This document shows positions 25,982-36,400 of a stretch of DNA of 64,000 bases, one piece after another; the stretch's first letter is position 1; each line of letters starts with the position of its first letter. Under the pieces are notes generated by a model, which made no database searches, was not told the origin of the DNA, and saw nothing but the letters and a program-made list of their open reading frames with translations. This DNA comes from Megalobrama amblycephala (Eukaryota; Chordata; Actinopteri; Cypriniformes; Xenocyprididae), in assembly GCF_018812025.1 (NCBI RefSeq), contig NC_063063.1, forward strand, positions 7,871,442 to 7,935,441, written 5' to 3'. The translations under genes and the position numbers were made by a program.

Positions 25982-27386
25982 CTCTGTATGTGAACCACTT
26001 GCAGATTATCTGTGAAAATGTGCTTATTATTAATTGTAACAAAATAAGAGAGATTTAAATACACATTCAATGCTGCACATGGGGTTTATTCATTTTTGTT
26101 AGTACTGTCCTGAATAAGATATTCCGGCATAAAAGATATTTACAATATAATCCATAAGATTCAAAAGAATAGCTGAATTTATTAAAATGACCCATTTGCT
26201 AAACATAATTAAAGGGTTAATTCTGAGCAATTAAACTGAGAAAATTCTGTCATTAATCACTCACCTTCATGTCGTTCCAAACCCGTAAGATCTTCATTCA
26301 TATTCGGAACACAAATTAAGATATTTTTGATGAAATCTAAAAAAAGGAACTAAAGACATTGTTAAAATAGTCCACGTGACTGCAGTGGTTCAACCTTAAT
26401 TTTATGAAGCGACCAGAATACTTTTTGTGCGCAAAAACAAAACAAAAATAACAACTTTATTCTACAATCTCTTCTCTTCCATGTCAGTCTCCTAAGCAGT
26501 TGACGTAGTAAACACAGAGCAGCTCTTCAGTGTTTACATCCGTATTCTCAGTATTCTCATTGCTTCATAAAATTTAGGTTGAACCACTGCAGTCACGTGG
26601 ACTATTTTAACGATGTCTTTAGTACCTTTCTGGACCTTGACAGTAGTAATTAAATTGCTGTCTATGGAGGAGTCAGAGAGCTCTCGAATTTCATCAAAAG
26701 ATGAATGAAGGTCTTACGGGTTTGGAACGACATGAGGGTGAGTGATTAATGACAGAATTTTTATTTTTGGGTGAACTAACCCAAACATGTGACAAATGGT
26801 TTCAAAATACAACATTCTGACTACTAATATCATTAAAAAAAATCTACAGAGAATTCAGGAAAAGTATGGAATTTTAAAAAGAAAATCTGTAGGAACCCAG
26901 TTTAGAACTGGAACTTTTTTTTTTTTTGAAAATGCAGGTCTATGAACTGGACACAAGCCGTGCACTGGTACGACTCTGCCCTTAAGATGATGGACTATGA
27001 CGAGGGCGGAGAGTTTGATGGGATACAGGACGAGCCGCGCTACCTTCTGTTGGCACGATTGGCTGAGATGTACCAGGAGGGAGGGTTCAGCTTGGATGCA
27101 GACCCCCAAAGAGCAGGTGAGTGTATCTCAGGCCACAGTGGTTCAGTACTCCAGATTTAACATCGGAAAATATTACCATAGAAGATTTTGGTCTCTAAAT
27201 GTGTCGTGAATTTGCTGTAATGTTGTAAATTGGAGTTGTATGCATGTAAGAGTTATGATGTCTTCATATTTCGTAGGCGATCTTTTCACCGAGGCAGCTG
27301 ATGCAGCTATGGAGGCCATGAAGGGCAGACTGGCCAATCAGTACTACATGAAAGCAGAGGAAGCATGGGCTATGATGGAAGAATGA
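8256..27386 (+). CDS. eef2k: Eukaryotic elongation factor 2 kinase (calcium/calmodulin-dependent alpha-kinase)
   Basis: Exons: 8256-8513, 11177-11277, 13846-13906, 14038-14075, 15499-15670, 15793-15942, 16035-16167, 17373-17500, 17941-18136, 19366-19421, 19563-19640, 20878-20934, 21859-21993, 24290-24478, 24572-24696, 26938-27116, 27277-27386. The result is 721 codons, against 725 in human. The kinase phosphorylates eEF2 and slows elongation. In order: an acidic N-terminus with ICPITDDP; the calmodulin-binding segment TWKHAIQKAKAMPDPWAEF (about 87-105); the alpha-kinase domain with Lys174 in YVAKRY and Asp278 in VVDIQGV; the SAQTVLRG site equivalent to human Thr348; GSPRVRTTS matching the Ser359/Ser366 sites; the beta-TrCP degron DSGYPS; and C-terminal Sel1-like helices ending AEEAWAMMEE. 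A possible extra exon at 9752-9808 would make 740 codons. Identity is secure; exons 10 to 12 are variable and so less certain. Confidence 0.95.
8847..9021. mobile_element. 175-bp MITE with perfect 25-bp terminal inverted repeats
   Basis: Positions 8847-8871 and 8997-9021 are exact inverted copies beginning TTTGTTGATCCTGGAACAAC. It lies in the first coding intron of eef2k. No target duplication is evident beyond the repeat ends, and there is no coding content. Confidence 0.75.
9752..9808 (+). other. eef2k: Candidate in-frame cassette exon of eef2k (57 nt)
   Basis: Acceptor CCAATTTAG and donor GG/GTATGT bound 57 nt that read in phase 0 as NKNDNEQDVRFGSLTEKGR. Both neighbouring exons also meet in phase 0, so inclusion adds 19 residues without a shift. 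The human protein has no matching insert as I know it. It could also be a chance open stretch. Confidence 0.4.
11843..12470. repeat. Interspersed repeat related to the AAAGGTGCCCTAG family
   Basis: It begins AAAGGGAACCTATAATGCC and shares GTAATATAAGTCT, GAATGTGTCTGTGAAGTTTC and AGCTCAAAATACCCCA with the elements at 22464, 44517 and 57028. It lies in the eef2k intron after exon 11177-11277. The right end is not clear. Confidence 0.6.
12541..13099. mobile_element. TTAA-bounded element with a nested repeat
   Basis: The ends are TTAAAGGTGCTCTAAGCG and its inverse, CGCTTAGAGCACCTTTAA. At about 12881-13062 it is interrupted by a common fish repeat that starts with GTCAA copies and contains TTTATATAGCGCTTTTTACA. 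It lies in an eef2k intron and is non-coding. Confidence 0.7.
16300..16930. repeat. Degraded hAT-type remnant
   Basis: GCTCTTGACTGA near 16563 and ATATATCGTTATCG near 16854, ending at CATATCGTCCACCCC, resemble the interior and end of the hAT element at 19715. It lies in an eef2k intron. The boundaries are approximate. Confidence 0.4.
19683..19714. repeat. ATATT-type microsatellite
   Basis: Tandem ATATT units directly precede the hAT element at 19715 in an eef2k intron. Confidence 0.7.
19715..20449. mobile_element. Non-autonomous hAT-type element, 735 bp
   Basis: The ends are TAGTGTTGTCA and TGACAACACTA. The flanking octamers TTATATAT and TTATATTG agree at 6 of 8 positions. The interior carries the TATCGATAC motifs typical of this family. 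It lies in an eef2k intron and holds no transposase frame. Confidence 0.75.
22464..23428. mobile_element. TTAA-bounded element, AAAGGTGCCCTAG family, copy A
   Basis: It begins TTAAAGGTGCCCTAGAATG and ends GGCACCTTTAA, with TTAA at both limits, 965 bp. Copies B (44517-45642, inverted) and C (57028-57998) share its interior. All three carry a short ATGGATCTTCAC-type start followed by a GT donor (here 22722-22774), which looks like the relic of a first transposase exon. It lies in the eef2k intron before exon 24290. Confidence 0.8.
23429..24185. repeat. Mixed repeat remnants in an eef2k intron
   Basis: Positions 23432-23510 contain GACAGCAGCAGGTTCATTAG and GCTGTCACTTTAAG, which match the interior of the hAT element at 19715 in inverse orientation. 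The rest has no clear termini. No exon is recognised. Confidence 0.35.
24186..24288. mobile_element. Right end of a TTAA-bounded element abutting an eef2k exon
   Basis: GACAGAATTTTCATTTTTG followed by GTGAACTATCCCTTTAA is the family terminus. It ends at 24288, and the next base completes the AG acceptor of the exon that starts at 24290. The left end of the element is not found, so it is truncated or heavily changed. Confidence 0.7.
24955..25400. repeat. Interspersed repeat, transposon type uncertain
   Basis: The segment with AAGCTTTATTAAATGAGAG, CAGGCAG copies and an end near GGAATCGTGACAG looks like a dispersed fish element. Its leading bases, ATTCATACCAAGATGTCACT, recur at about 28280, downstream of eef2k. 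It lies in the intron before exon 26938. Confidence 0.4.
25917..25976. repeat. Poly(A) and (AT)n microsatellite
   Basis: About 25 A followed by about 18 AT units, in an eef2k intron. Confidence 0.9.
26209..26782. mobile_element. TTAA-family inverted-repeat element
   Basis: It begins TTAAAGGGTTAATTCTGAG, has inverted arms with CATGTCGTTCCAAACCCGTA, and ends GGGTGAACTAACCC without the final TTTAA. It lies in an eef2k intron and is non-coding. Confidence 0.75.
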
Positions 27387-27725
27387 AAGTACTGATTTGC
27401 AAAAAACATCAAAAAAAACATAAATGCTTCATATTTTGCACCCAGCTCCTGTTTACATGCTGTTTTCAATGGTCCATTTGACTTGATAATGTTGATCTTG
27501 GATCTGTTTTCTAATGAATGTGACAAGGGCATACGCTGATTCTAGATCAGTGATATACTCAGGTGCTACATACGCATACTCTCTTGGTTAATTTTTCATT
27601 AAGAATAGTTGGGACAGTGTCTGCAGCCTGTTCTGCCTGTTTCATGGGAATTTGGGATATGTGCATTACCTGCCAGTGATTTCATTCTTTTTTCTAAAAA
27701 GCTAACTGGATGTTTTCTTAATAAA
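27387..27725 (+). other. eef2k: eef2k 3'UTR with polyadenylation signal
   Basis: It follows the stop codon directly. AATAAA lies at 27720-27725. The cleavage site is inferred to lie shortly after. Confidence 0.65.
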
Positions 27726-27853
27726 CCTATTGTGACTGTTAAAAAAGGACATCACTGATGATTTGACATAGTTCTGTAAAATTCATTTACTTGTATTATT
27801 AAATCTGACATGTAAGGATTTTAAGCATGAAAAGTTATTGCTAAGTTTTAACC

Positions 27854-28068
27854 AACGCAATCTCATGACAAATTCGTACGTATTTTATGAGGTGGCTAAT
27901 TCGTATGAATTCATAGACCTTACTCGTACAAATTCGTATGATTTGTCTAAACCCCAGTGACGGGTAGATTTAGGGGTGGGGTTTGGGGTAGGTCATTCGT
28001 ATGAATTCATTGGAATTTGTTAACTCGTAAAAAACGTTTTAGCAAAAAACTTGCCGTGAGATCGGGTT
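27854..28068. mobile_element. 215-bp MITE with 10-bp flanking duplication
   Basis: The ends are AACGCAATCTCATGACAA and its imperfect inverse ending TGAGATCGGGTT. The flanks AGTTTTAACC at 27844-27853 and 28069-28078 are identical. The interior repeats AATTCGTA and GAATTCAT motifs. The superfamily is not certain; the long duplication points to a MuDR-like type. Confidence 0.8.
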
Positions 28069-28078
28069 AGTTTTAACC

Positions 28079-28857
28079 TGTTTTGCATTGATCCTGTCAA
28101 AAACAACTTTCAAAATTCACCATAATGAAGGAGTGTACCAGTGTGTGTGATCCTTTTTTGCTGTTTTTTAATGATTATTAGATTAAATAATAATAATAAA
28201 ATCATTTTTAAAAAGTACGTCTCGTTTCACATATGCCTGTTTAACTAGCCAGAAATATGTTCTGTTGTCTTTTAGATTCATACCAAGATGTCACTGCAGA
28301 TAAATTAATGGTAGGAAATAATAAAGTATGTGATATAAGATGGAATTTCAGGCAAGGACATCCAGCAGCAGCTCGAGCTCTTTACTGCACAGCTCAAAGA
28401 TAAACTCAGAAATAATTATAGTAATTTAAAGTGTGAGAAATAAGCAGTTATAAATTATTATAATGTATCATAATTTAATGGTACATTAGTATAATGGTTT
28501 AAGATTCTGATCACTCTGTCTGGAGTTATATAAAAATGCCAGCATAATTTGTGCAACATAATGTCATTTCTTATATAGACAGTTGTAGTATTTATTTATT
28601 GCCATTATTTATACATTTTATCAGCATTCATTGCTCCTTTTTAATTTCAGGTACAATTCTTAGAATACTAATTATTTTATTTGATGATTACTTGTGTATC
28701 ATATTTAAATGGAAATGTATTGTTATTACTGACACAGAAACTATTATCCCTTAATCAGACAAAATAAAAGAGCCTGTTACCCTCGTTAGTACCATAAAAT
28801 CACTTATCCCTAAATACTTAATATAATATTGATAATTACAACAGCATCAACATTAAT
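28079..28857. other. Intergenic, nothing recognised
   Basis: AT-rich DNA with one short segment (about 28274-28315) shared with the repeat at 24955. No exon signals are recognised. Confidence 0.45.
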
Positions 28858-28987
28858 GCTTTTGGCAGAAGCTTTCATCCAAAACAACTTAAGTTGCATG
28901 CACAGTATACCATTATATGCATTCCCTGGGATTTGAACCCAAGACTTTAGTGTTGCTAGCGCCATGCTGTACTGGTTGAGCTACAAA
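28858..28987 (-). mobile_element. tRNA-derived SINE (HAmo-like)
   Basis: On the - strand it starts TTGTAGCTCAACCAGTACAG (box A like), then GGCGCTAGCAAC, GGTTCAAATCCCAGGGAA (box B), and a tail segment TTGTTTTGGATGAAAGC. This order matches the tRNA-derived SINE described in cyprinid fishes as HAmo. The stem pairing of a working tRNA is not kept. Confidence 0.7.
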
Positions 28988-29556
28988 AATAATCAATAGG
29001 CTACTCTTGTTTGTTTTTCTATATTTGAAATAATGTCATTTATCTGAATGTATCCATGTTTCTACAGGTAAGTGATTTATTTCGATAAATACATTTGTAC
29101 AACAATATTAGATTTGTTCTCTACAATTAAAAACAAGTAACACGAAAAGAACACATACATTTTATTAGCATATCGACAATTTCAGTGACCATAATTTTAA
29201 TTTTAAAATTTGGTGGTTAATACATTACTGTATGGTTTCACAGACAAAGCTTAAGCCTAGTCCCAAACTAAAATGCATGTTTGAGTTGTTTTAACTAAGC
29301 AACTTGCACTGACATATCTTAAAATGCGTCATTGTTTTGTCTCCGGACGCACACCACTAATGTTTTCCTCTAAAGCACGTTTATTAAAGCTACTTAAATG
29401 TCCTAATTTGCCTGGCTTAATATAAGTATAAGCTTTGTCTGTGAAACCACCCCTAGTGTGCATATAAACTCGCCTATTTGTGCTTCCGCACTCTTTAACA
29501 GTCTAGGGCGGGTCGTGTCTAGTTTAAAAGAGCGGTTGCACATTTAACATGATTTA

Positions 29557-29675
29557 ATTGGCCACCTTTACTGTCGCGTTACGTCAACGCTAAATCCTAT
29601 TGGCTGTGTCAATTAGCAAGCATTTCTACTGGCCAACCAAAAGCCTTCGCGCGGAATTTTGAATAGTTTTCAAAC
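29557..29675 (+). promoter_or_regulatory. mki67: mki67 promoter: CCAAT boxes and CDE/CHR-like pair
   Basis: ATTGG (inverse CCAAT) occurs at 29557-29561 and 29599-29603. CGCGG at 29650-29654 is followed three bases later by TTTGAA at 29658-29663, and an inverse copy, TTCAAA, lies at 29669-29674. The CHR hexamer TTTGAA with an adjacent CDE is the binding site of DREAM and MuvB complexes that restrict expression to G2/M. The start site is inferred to lie downstream, near 29700-30000. Confidence 0.55.
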
Positions 29676-30419
29676 AATAGTAGTTATCCGCCTTATATCC
29701 TTCCGCAGATTGACAAAGAAAGTAGTCCCTCGCTTTTATAATGTATTATATGTTATATGAATCTTTGAATAAGTCTCCGATTATTTATTTTCATCCATTA
29801 TGTAATATTTTGTTTGTATCTAGTAAATAATTGTTAGTTATTTTATTTTATTTTTGCGGAGGGATATATTCCCCCAGTGAAGACGGCAACACGCGCTACC
29901 TGTGTCGACAGTGTTAATATTGGTGCCAGTAGTTTGTGCTAGTAACGGCAGGAGCGACGAGGACAATAATCCTAATGCTGGATTAATCTGATTTTAATTA
30001 AAGCCAGGGCTTTACATCGATGGAATATACTTTGACGTTTTGATTTACGGAACTTCAGGTAACTTAAAGACGGAGTCGTTTTCATTTCACGGTTACAAAG
30101 AAACTGTTTAAACATTATTTACATAGTATGCTAGCGACAGATGCGTATTTCAGTTAGCAATCAAAACAAATCGGTAGCTTTATTTTCAGTGAATGTGATT
30201 CCAGTCGGTCGCATATAACTAATAAGTTCAATGTAGATTTATACCTGTTATGTAATGTTTTAAATGTCTTTGGCCATGTGCTGATCTTAGATTAGAGATC
30301 CATGAAACGATACTATGTACATTTTTTTCGACGTAAATGCAATAATTTACAAGTCACCGAGGTTATTTTTTTTTAATTTTGTCTTTTGTATTTGTTAAAC
30401 AAGGTAAGTTGTTTTTAAA

Positions 30420-33400
30420 ATGCCTTTGCTGGGGAAGATAGTGGTGATCAAAAGAAATGGAGGAGATGGCACTGAATTTCCCCTCACAGCATCCTGTCTG
30501 TTCGGAAGGTCAGTAACACATTTTATAATTATGGTTTAACTTTACATGGCTGAATGTTTCCAACTATAATGCTGCCAAGTATATACAGTGAGGCACGTGA
30601 AAAAACAAAAACAATGGATAAAACTACTACTATTACACATACACACACTATCATTGCAAGTAGAACCGAAGTACATTTGGTTTAAAATATCAGATAAATG
30701 GCAAGTACCAAACATTTACAGCTCTTTGTGTTACATGTGCTGTTCTCTTTTGATGCCAGGCGGGCTTCGTTGATGTCAAAATTGACGTAGACGATCTCTC
30801 CAGCCAATCAGAATGCGTTATTACTTAACGGCGTGAAGCATATAGACTAGGCTTGAAGTATATGTATTCGTGCTCATTTTATAGATCAAGGGACAAGTTA
30901 TAACTACTTTGTTTATTATATTTACAGTTATGTTTTGCAAAAATTCACTTATCTAAGTTTTGTCTGTTGATGATAGTGGTTTATGAAAGTGGGCAAGAGT
31001 GAATGGAGACAAATGAAACTAAAATGTTTAAATATGCATGTTTAATGTGTATAATTAAAAGGAAATCTTGAACAACAATTGAATAATATATACTTGAATG
31101 AGTGGTGCATATTGTTTGTCATGCTGTTACTTAGAGAAAAAAAAATTGAAATGTTAAAGGGTTAGTTCACCCAAAAATGAAAATAATGTAATTTATTACT
31201 CACCTTCATGTTGTTATATTATATTATATAGTATTTATATAATATTATATGTTATATAATATTTTTGATAAAATACGATGGCTCAGTGAAGCCTGCATAG
31301 TCAGCAATGGTACTTCCTCTTTCAAGATCCATAAAGGTACTAAAAACATATTTAAATTACTTCATGTGTGTTTGGTGGTTCTATCTTAATATTATAAAGC
31401 GACGAGAATGTTTTTTTGTGGGCAAAGAAACCCCAAAAACGACTTTTTAACAATATCTAGTGCCAAACTGCTGAAATCACGTGACTTTGGCGCTCCGATC
31501 CACTGATTTGATTCGTAAAGCTCAGAAGCTTCAAGAAGCAGTGTTATGAAATCAGCCATCACTAGATTTTAAATTATTTTTTGTTTTTTGGCACACAAAA
31601 AATATTCTCATCACTTAATAATATTAAGGTAGAACCACTGAACTCACAAGAACTGATTTAAATATGTTTTTGATATTGAGAGAGGAAGTATCATTGCTGT
31701 CTATGCTGCAGTGAGCCATCGGATTTCATCAAAAATATCTTAATTTGTGTTCCGAAGATGAACGAAGGTCTTGGGGGTGTAGAATGACATGAGGGTGAGT
31801 AATTTAATGACATTATTTTCATTTGTGGGTGATCTAACCCTTTAATAGACCTCAATGAACTAAAACAGAATGTTGCCTGCAAAAAGGCACTAAAGCAAGA
31901 ATACTTGAATCTATTTGAATAATTAATGGTGACACTAGAAATATCCAATAAATGGAAGATGGATTCATACATATTTTGAATATCAATGTGCACCGCATGC
32001 TAAACAATGTATTGGAATGATTATTGTAATTATATCTTAAAATAAATTGAAATACTGATGACTTTGCTGTGAATATAGCCATTGCTGCTGATGTGGCATT
32101 ACATAAATAAATATTTCTCATTCACCGTAAATGCAAATGGGAATAGCTGTTTAATGTGGAGTCTTTACCTTTTTAGGAAGCTGGATTGTGACATTCGTAT
32201 TCAGCTGCCGCAGGTGTCTAAAGAGCACTGTAAAATTGAGCTGAATGAGAACAAGGAGGTAAGAATTATATTGTGGTATTACACTATATGTTTGAATTTG
32301 TCTTTTGTTTCCTTGAACTGTTTCTTTGCACATAACACATGGCATACTGTTCATTTATCATTTCTCTCGTTTAAGCTCATTTTGACCAATTTGAGCTCTG
32401 TGAACCCCACACGTATTAATGGACAAGTTTTTAATCAATCTGAACGGTTAAAGCATGGTGATCTCATCACAATCATTGATCGTTCTTTCAGGTGAGTCTG
32501 ATTTTTATTATTAGAATTATTATGGGGGGGGACATTAAAGTTTTATTTATTGGAGAATCCTTGTTCTGAGAATAATTTGTTTTGTGTGGTTTAATCTTGT
32601 CATAATGTTAGGTTTGAGTACCCACCTCCTAAGACACCGAAGAAGAAGAGGCTGTCCACGGCTGGAAAAGACAAAACGGTTCAGGTGTGTAGTCTGTCTT
32701 GAGACAGATGAGTATTTTTTTTTTGTTAATTTATTTCTTTGTTAAATTTTGGTTCTTTTGTCCTGTAGCCTTTGCAAGACCAGCAGGAAAAAAGCACACC
32801 CATTCACGCAGAGAAGAGGAAGTCCGAGCATTCGTTTGGTTAGTGATCATGAAAATGGTTTCTGTAATATTCTATAAATTTCATTTTTGCAATGTTTGTT
32901 TTTCTAGGTTTGCTAATTCTGTTACTATTCAATTTCATATCAGTGATTGTCATGTGTGCTCTACTTACAGACACTTGTTTAAAAGATGGGTCAAATTTAC
33001 CAGCATCTGTGGAACAATCTGTTGAGACTGAACCAGAAGATGGCAAAATTAAAAAGGACAGTATGTCACCTTTTTGTGAGCTCTACCAAATGGTCAAACA
33101 GGACCTTGCTGCTAAATCACCATGGAAATCTGAGCTACCAAAAACACCTCTTGCAAGACCACAGGTTGATCACAAGGAAGCTCCCACTGCAGATGTTAAA
33201 AGTAGTCCTAAACCGGTCACGACTCCATCTACCAAGAAGCGAAGATCCTCAAAATCCAGTTCTGATGATATGACTGGACCAGCTATTGCTCAGAGCTCAT
33301 TTAATGCAAATCAGGAAGAGAAACCTGCTGATGATATGCCATCTGTAGGGTCCATCACCCCCTCGCTGACAGAGAAAAGTGTAACTCCTGTCTCCCAGAA

Positions 33401-36400
33401 GAAGAGGACACCCTTGAAAACACCTCAGAAGTTCAGTGCTGGTGAGGTTGTCCAGCAAATTCTCTTAGAGCCACAGTCTGAGGAGAAAACGCCTAAATCC
33501 CCAAAAGGAAGGAGAAGTGGTGGATCACAGGATCAGAGCCTTGCTCTCCAAATGCTTTCGGGCCAGCCTCAGACTCCAGGCCTGATAGGTAAGAACACTG
33601 AAGTGAAAATGTCACCAAGAACATCCCCAAGATCAAATGCTGGAAAAAGGTTTCAAGTCCAAGATGTTCTGCATGATGTTAAGGCTACAACATCAGCTTC
33701 TAAGAACAAAGGTGAAACTGCTTTTTTTTTTTTTTTTTTTTTCCCTCCTTATAAACACAACTATTTTTGAAACCTTAGAAATGTCTTCTTGTCATGTACA
33801 CGCCATTTGGCAATTAGGTAAATGTCGCAAACATCTGCAGTTATTTAAATATATTTAATCATACTTTTGTTTGTCCTGCAGATGGCACTTCAGTTAATGA
33901 TCTGTGCAAAGGCAACAAATCTCACACTGAAGTAACAGTTCCAAAAGCAAAGAGAAAGCGAGTATCCTTTGGTGGACAGTTGAGCCCAGAGCTATTTGAC
34001 AAACGCCTGCCCCCCAATTCCCCCCTCCGCCGTGGAGCAACCCCACGGCGCAGTTTGGGACCTTCCCAGAAACCTCAATCTCTCCTACGACGAGCATCCA
34101 CCATTGGTCTTTTGGTAATGCTTAAAACTGATTTTTATGGACAATAACATTTTATCTTTTTAAAACTTTTGAAGGTTTTTAATGTTTCCTAATTTTTTTT
34201 AGGCTCTTCGACTTGAAGAAACAGTTCCACGTGTTCAAAATAGTTCTCCAAAGAAAGCTTCACCCAAACGGGCAGCATCTGCAGCGAAGACTCCATCACC
34301 TGCCAAAAGGTCACCGAGTACCAAGGCTAAAACGCCATCACCAAAACGTCAAAAGTCACCATCTGCTTCACCCAAGGTATCTACACCATCCTCTACTCCT
34401 GCCACACCCAAGACACCTGCATCTGCTAGAAGAGCATCAACTTCAGCAGTTGAGGCTGCGGGTGGCATGTCTTTAACTGAGACACCTAGGGTGCAGGGGA
34501 GGTTTTCAGTCTCTCGGATCAGTACTCCGTCGCCTGTCCAGGACCAGGGGGAGCAGCCTGAAGTACAGTCGACCATTGTAGAAGACATGCCTCAGAAGTG
34601 TGTGACTCCAAAGATACCCTTAAGGAGGAAGAGCATGAAGTCTTCTGCGAGAAAAACTCCTAAGAGTGCAATTAAAAGTGCACTTGATGTAATTCGTTCA
34701 AGACGCAGTGGAGCCTCACGGGCTAATCTAAAAGGTGAAAGATTTAAACTGGTTATATTCATGTTTTTTTTTGTTTTGAAGACAATTTTTAATTTATATA
34801 AATGGTTTAAATGTTTATTTAAAATGTATGTTTGTTCCTCTGTTTGAAGTGTTGACCTCTTGGGCTGATATTGTGAAGTTTGGTCAGACCAAACCTCAAA
34901 CAGAAGTTGCAACTAAGAAAAAACCTACAAAGAGCAGCATAGTCAAAAAAATGGCAGTGCCAAAATCCAAGGTAAAATGCAAAAGATTCTTTAGTATCAA
35001 AAATGTTCTTCATAAGTGTTTTTGTTCTGATTCATTATTCTAATTTCTGTTCATGGTTTTAGCTCATTGAATGGCTGATTTAATCTATGACTTGATTACA
35101 AAGAAATGACATTTAATTACTTATGCAGACACCTGCACGGAGGCTGAAGGATGATATCAGCACTGGGCATGCAGCATCTCCAGTCACCATCGTTGTTGGC
35201 AAAGCCCATATGAGGACTAACCAGTCTTGTGGTGCTGCACCTAAAATAGTCCCCAACATAGCACTATTCAAGAAGGACATGAAAATGGACGAGGACTTTA
35301 CAGGTTTGCTGAGTATTGTAGAAAACAGTGTATGTAATAAATGTTCTGTGGAATTGTTAGTTCAGATTTTAAATGTTATATTTGTATTGTTAGGTGTTGC
35401 AGACATTTTCAAAACACCAGCCAACAGCAGGTCTAAGAATAAGGTTCCCATAAATAATGAATGTCCAGAGATGCCTTTGGATGAGATTTCAGTCATGAAA
35501 ACACCAGAAGAATCAGGTTACTGTTTTGGACTTGTCACAAGTTATCTACTTTGTATTTTCTTTTTTGATATCACTGATTTCATGCCCTTGTTTTTCCACT
35601 GCTCACACAGGTGAAATGGTTGTCTCTCCACTAAGTGTGATCTCCACTGCAAAATGTGGACAGTACAACAATGAAGCAGTCACACGACTTCTTTTAGACA
35701 ACAAGGATGGTAGTTTATTGGAAGATGAAGGTCTTTCTCAACTCACTGACAACTCAATTGAGGCAAGTGGCCATGACATCATTCCAGATCAAGAGATGCC
35801 CCCCAATGACCAAACAGTGGAAGAGGAGGCTGCCCCTGAAACGGTAGTCGAAACCCCAAAACAGAAAGCAGCGCCAGCCTTGTGCCTCACTGGAGTAAAG
35901 CGACTCATGAAGACACCCAAACAGAGGGCTGAACCAATTGAGGATTTAAGAGGAAAGCTGCTCAAGACCCCCAAGGAACATAAACCTCCCCAGGAAGAAA
36001 GTTTGGAAGGCATTAAGGAACTCCTAAAGACTCCCAAATACAGGGGAGCTCCAGTAGAAGACATGGTTGGAGTGAAAAGAGTGATGCAGACCCCTAAAGT
36101 AAAAAGCAAGCCTGTACTGTGTGCAGCGGGTCTTCAGAGGCTTATGAAAACGCCCAAAGAAAAGTCTGAGCAACACGAAGAACTCACTGGTGTGCAAGAA
36201 CTGATGCAAACACCGAAATTAAAGGGAGACCTGGAGGAGAATCAGTTTGGGCTGAAAAGATTGGTGAAAACACCTAAACGGAAGAGGAATCAAGTTGAAG
36301 AGGACCTAACTGGTGTTCAACAACTGATGAAGACCCCTAAACACAAAGGAGAACCAGTTGAAGATCAAATGGGTATACAAAGGCTGATGCAGACTCCCAA

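Noticed and set aside
25836..26070. Tyr/Ile-rich - strand frames
   Set aside because: They are translations of the A and AT microsatellite.
28858..28987. A second tRNA gene on the - strand
   Set aside because: Box A and B are present, but the cloverleaf is not intact and a cyprinid SINE tail follows, so it is a SINE.
27600..30000. A vwa3a gene near eef2k, expected from human gene order
   Set aside because: No exon of a von Willebrand A domain protein is recognisable on either side of eef2k in this window.
30588..30773. Open frame in mki67 intron 2
   Set aside because: No acceptor and donor fit, and the FHA domain continues directly from the exon at 30508 to that at 32177.
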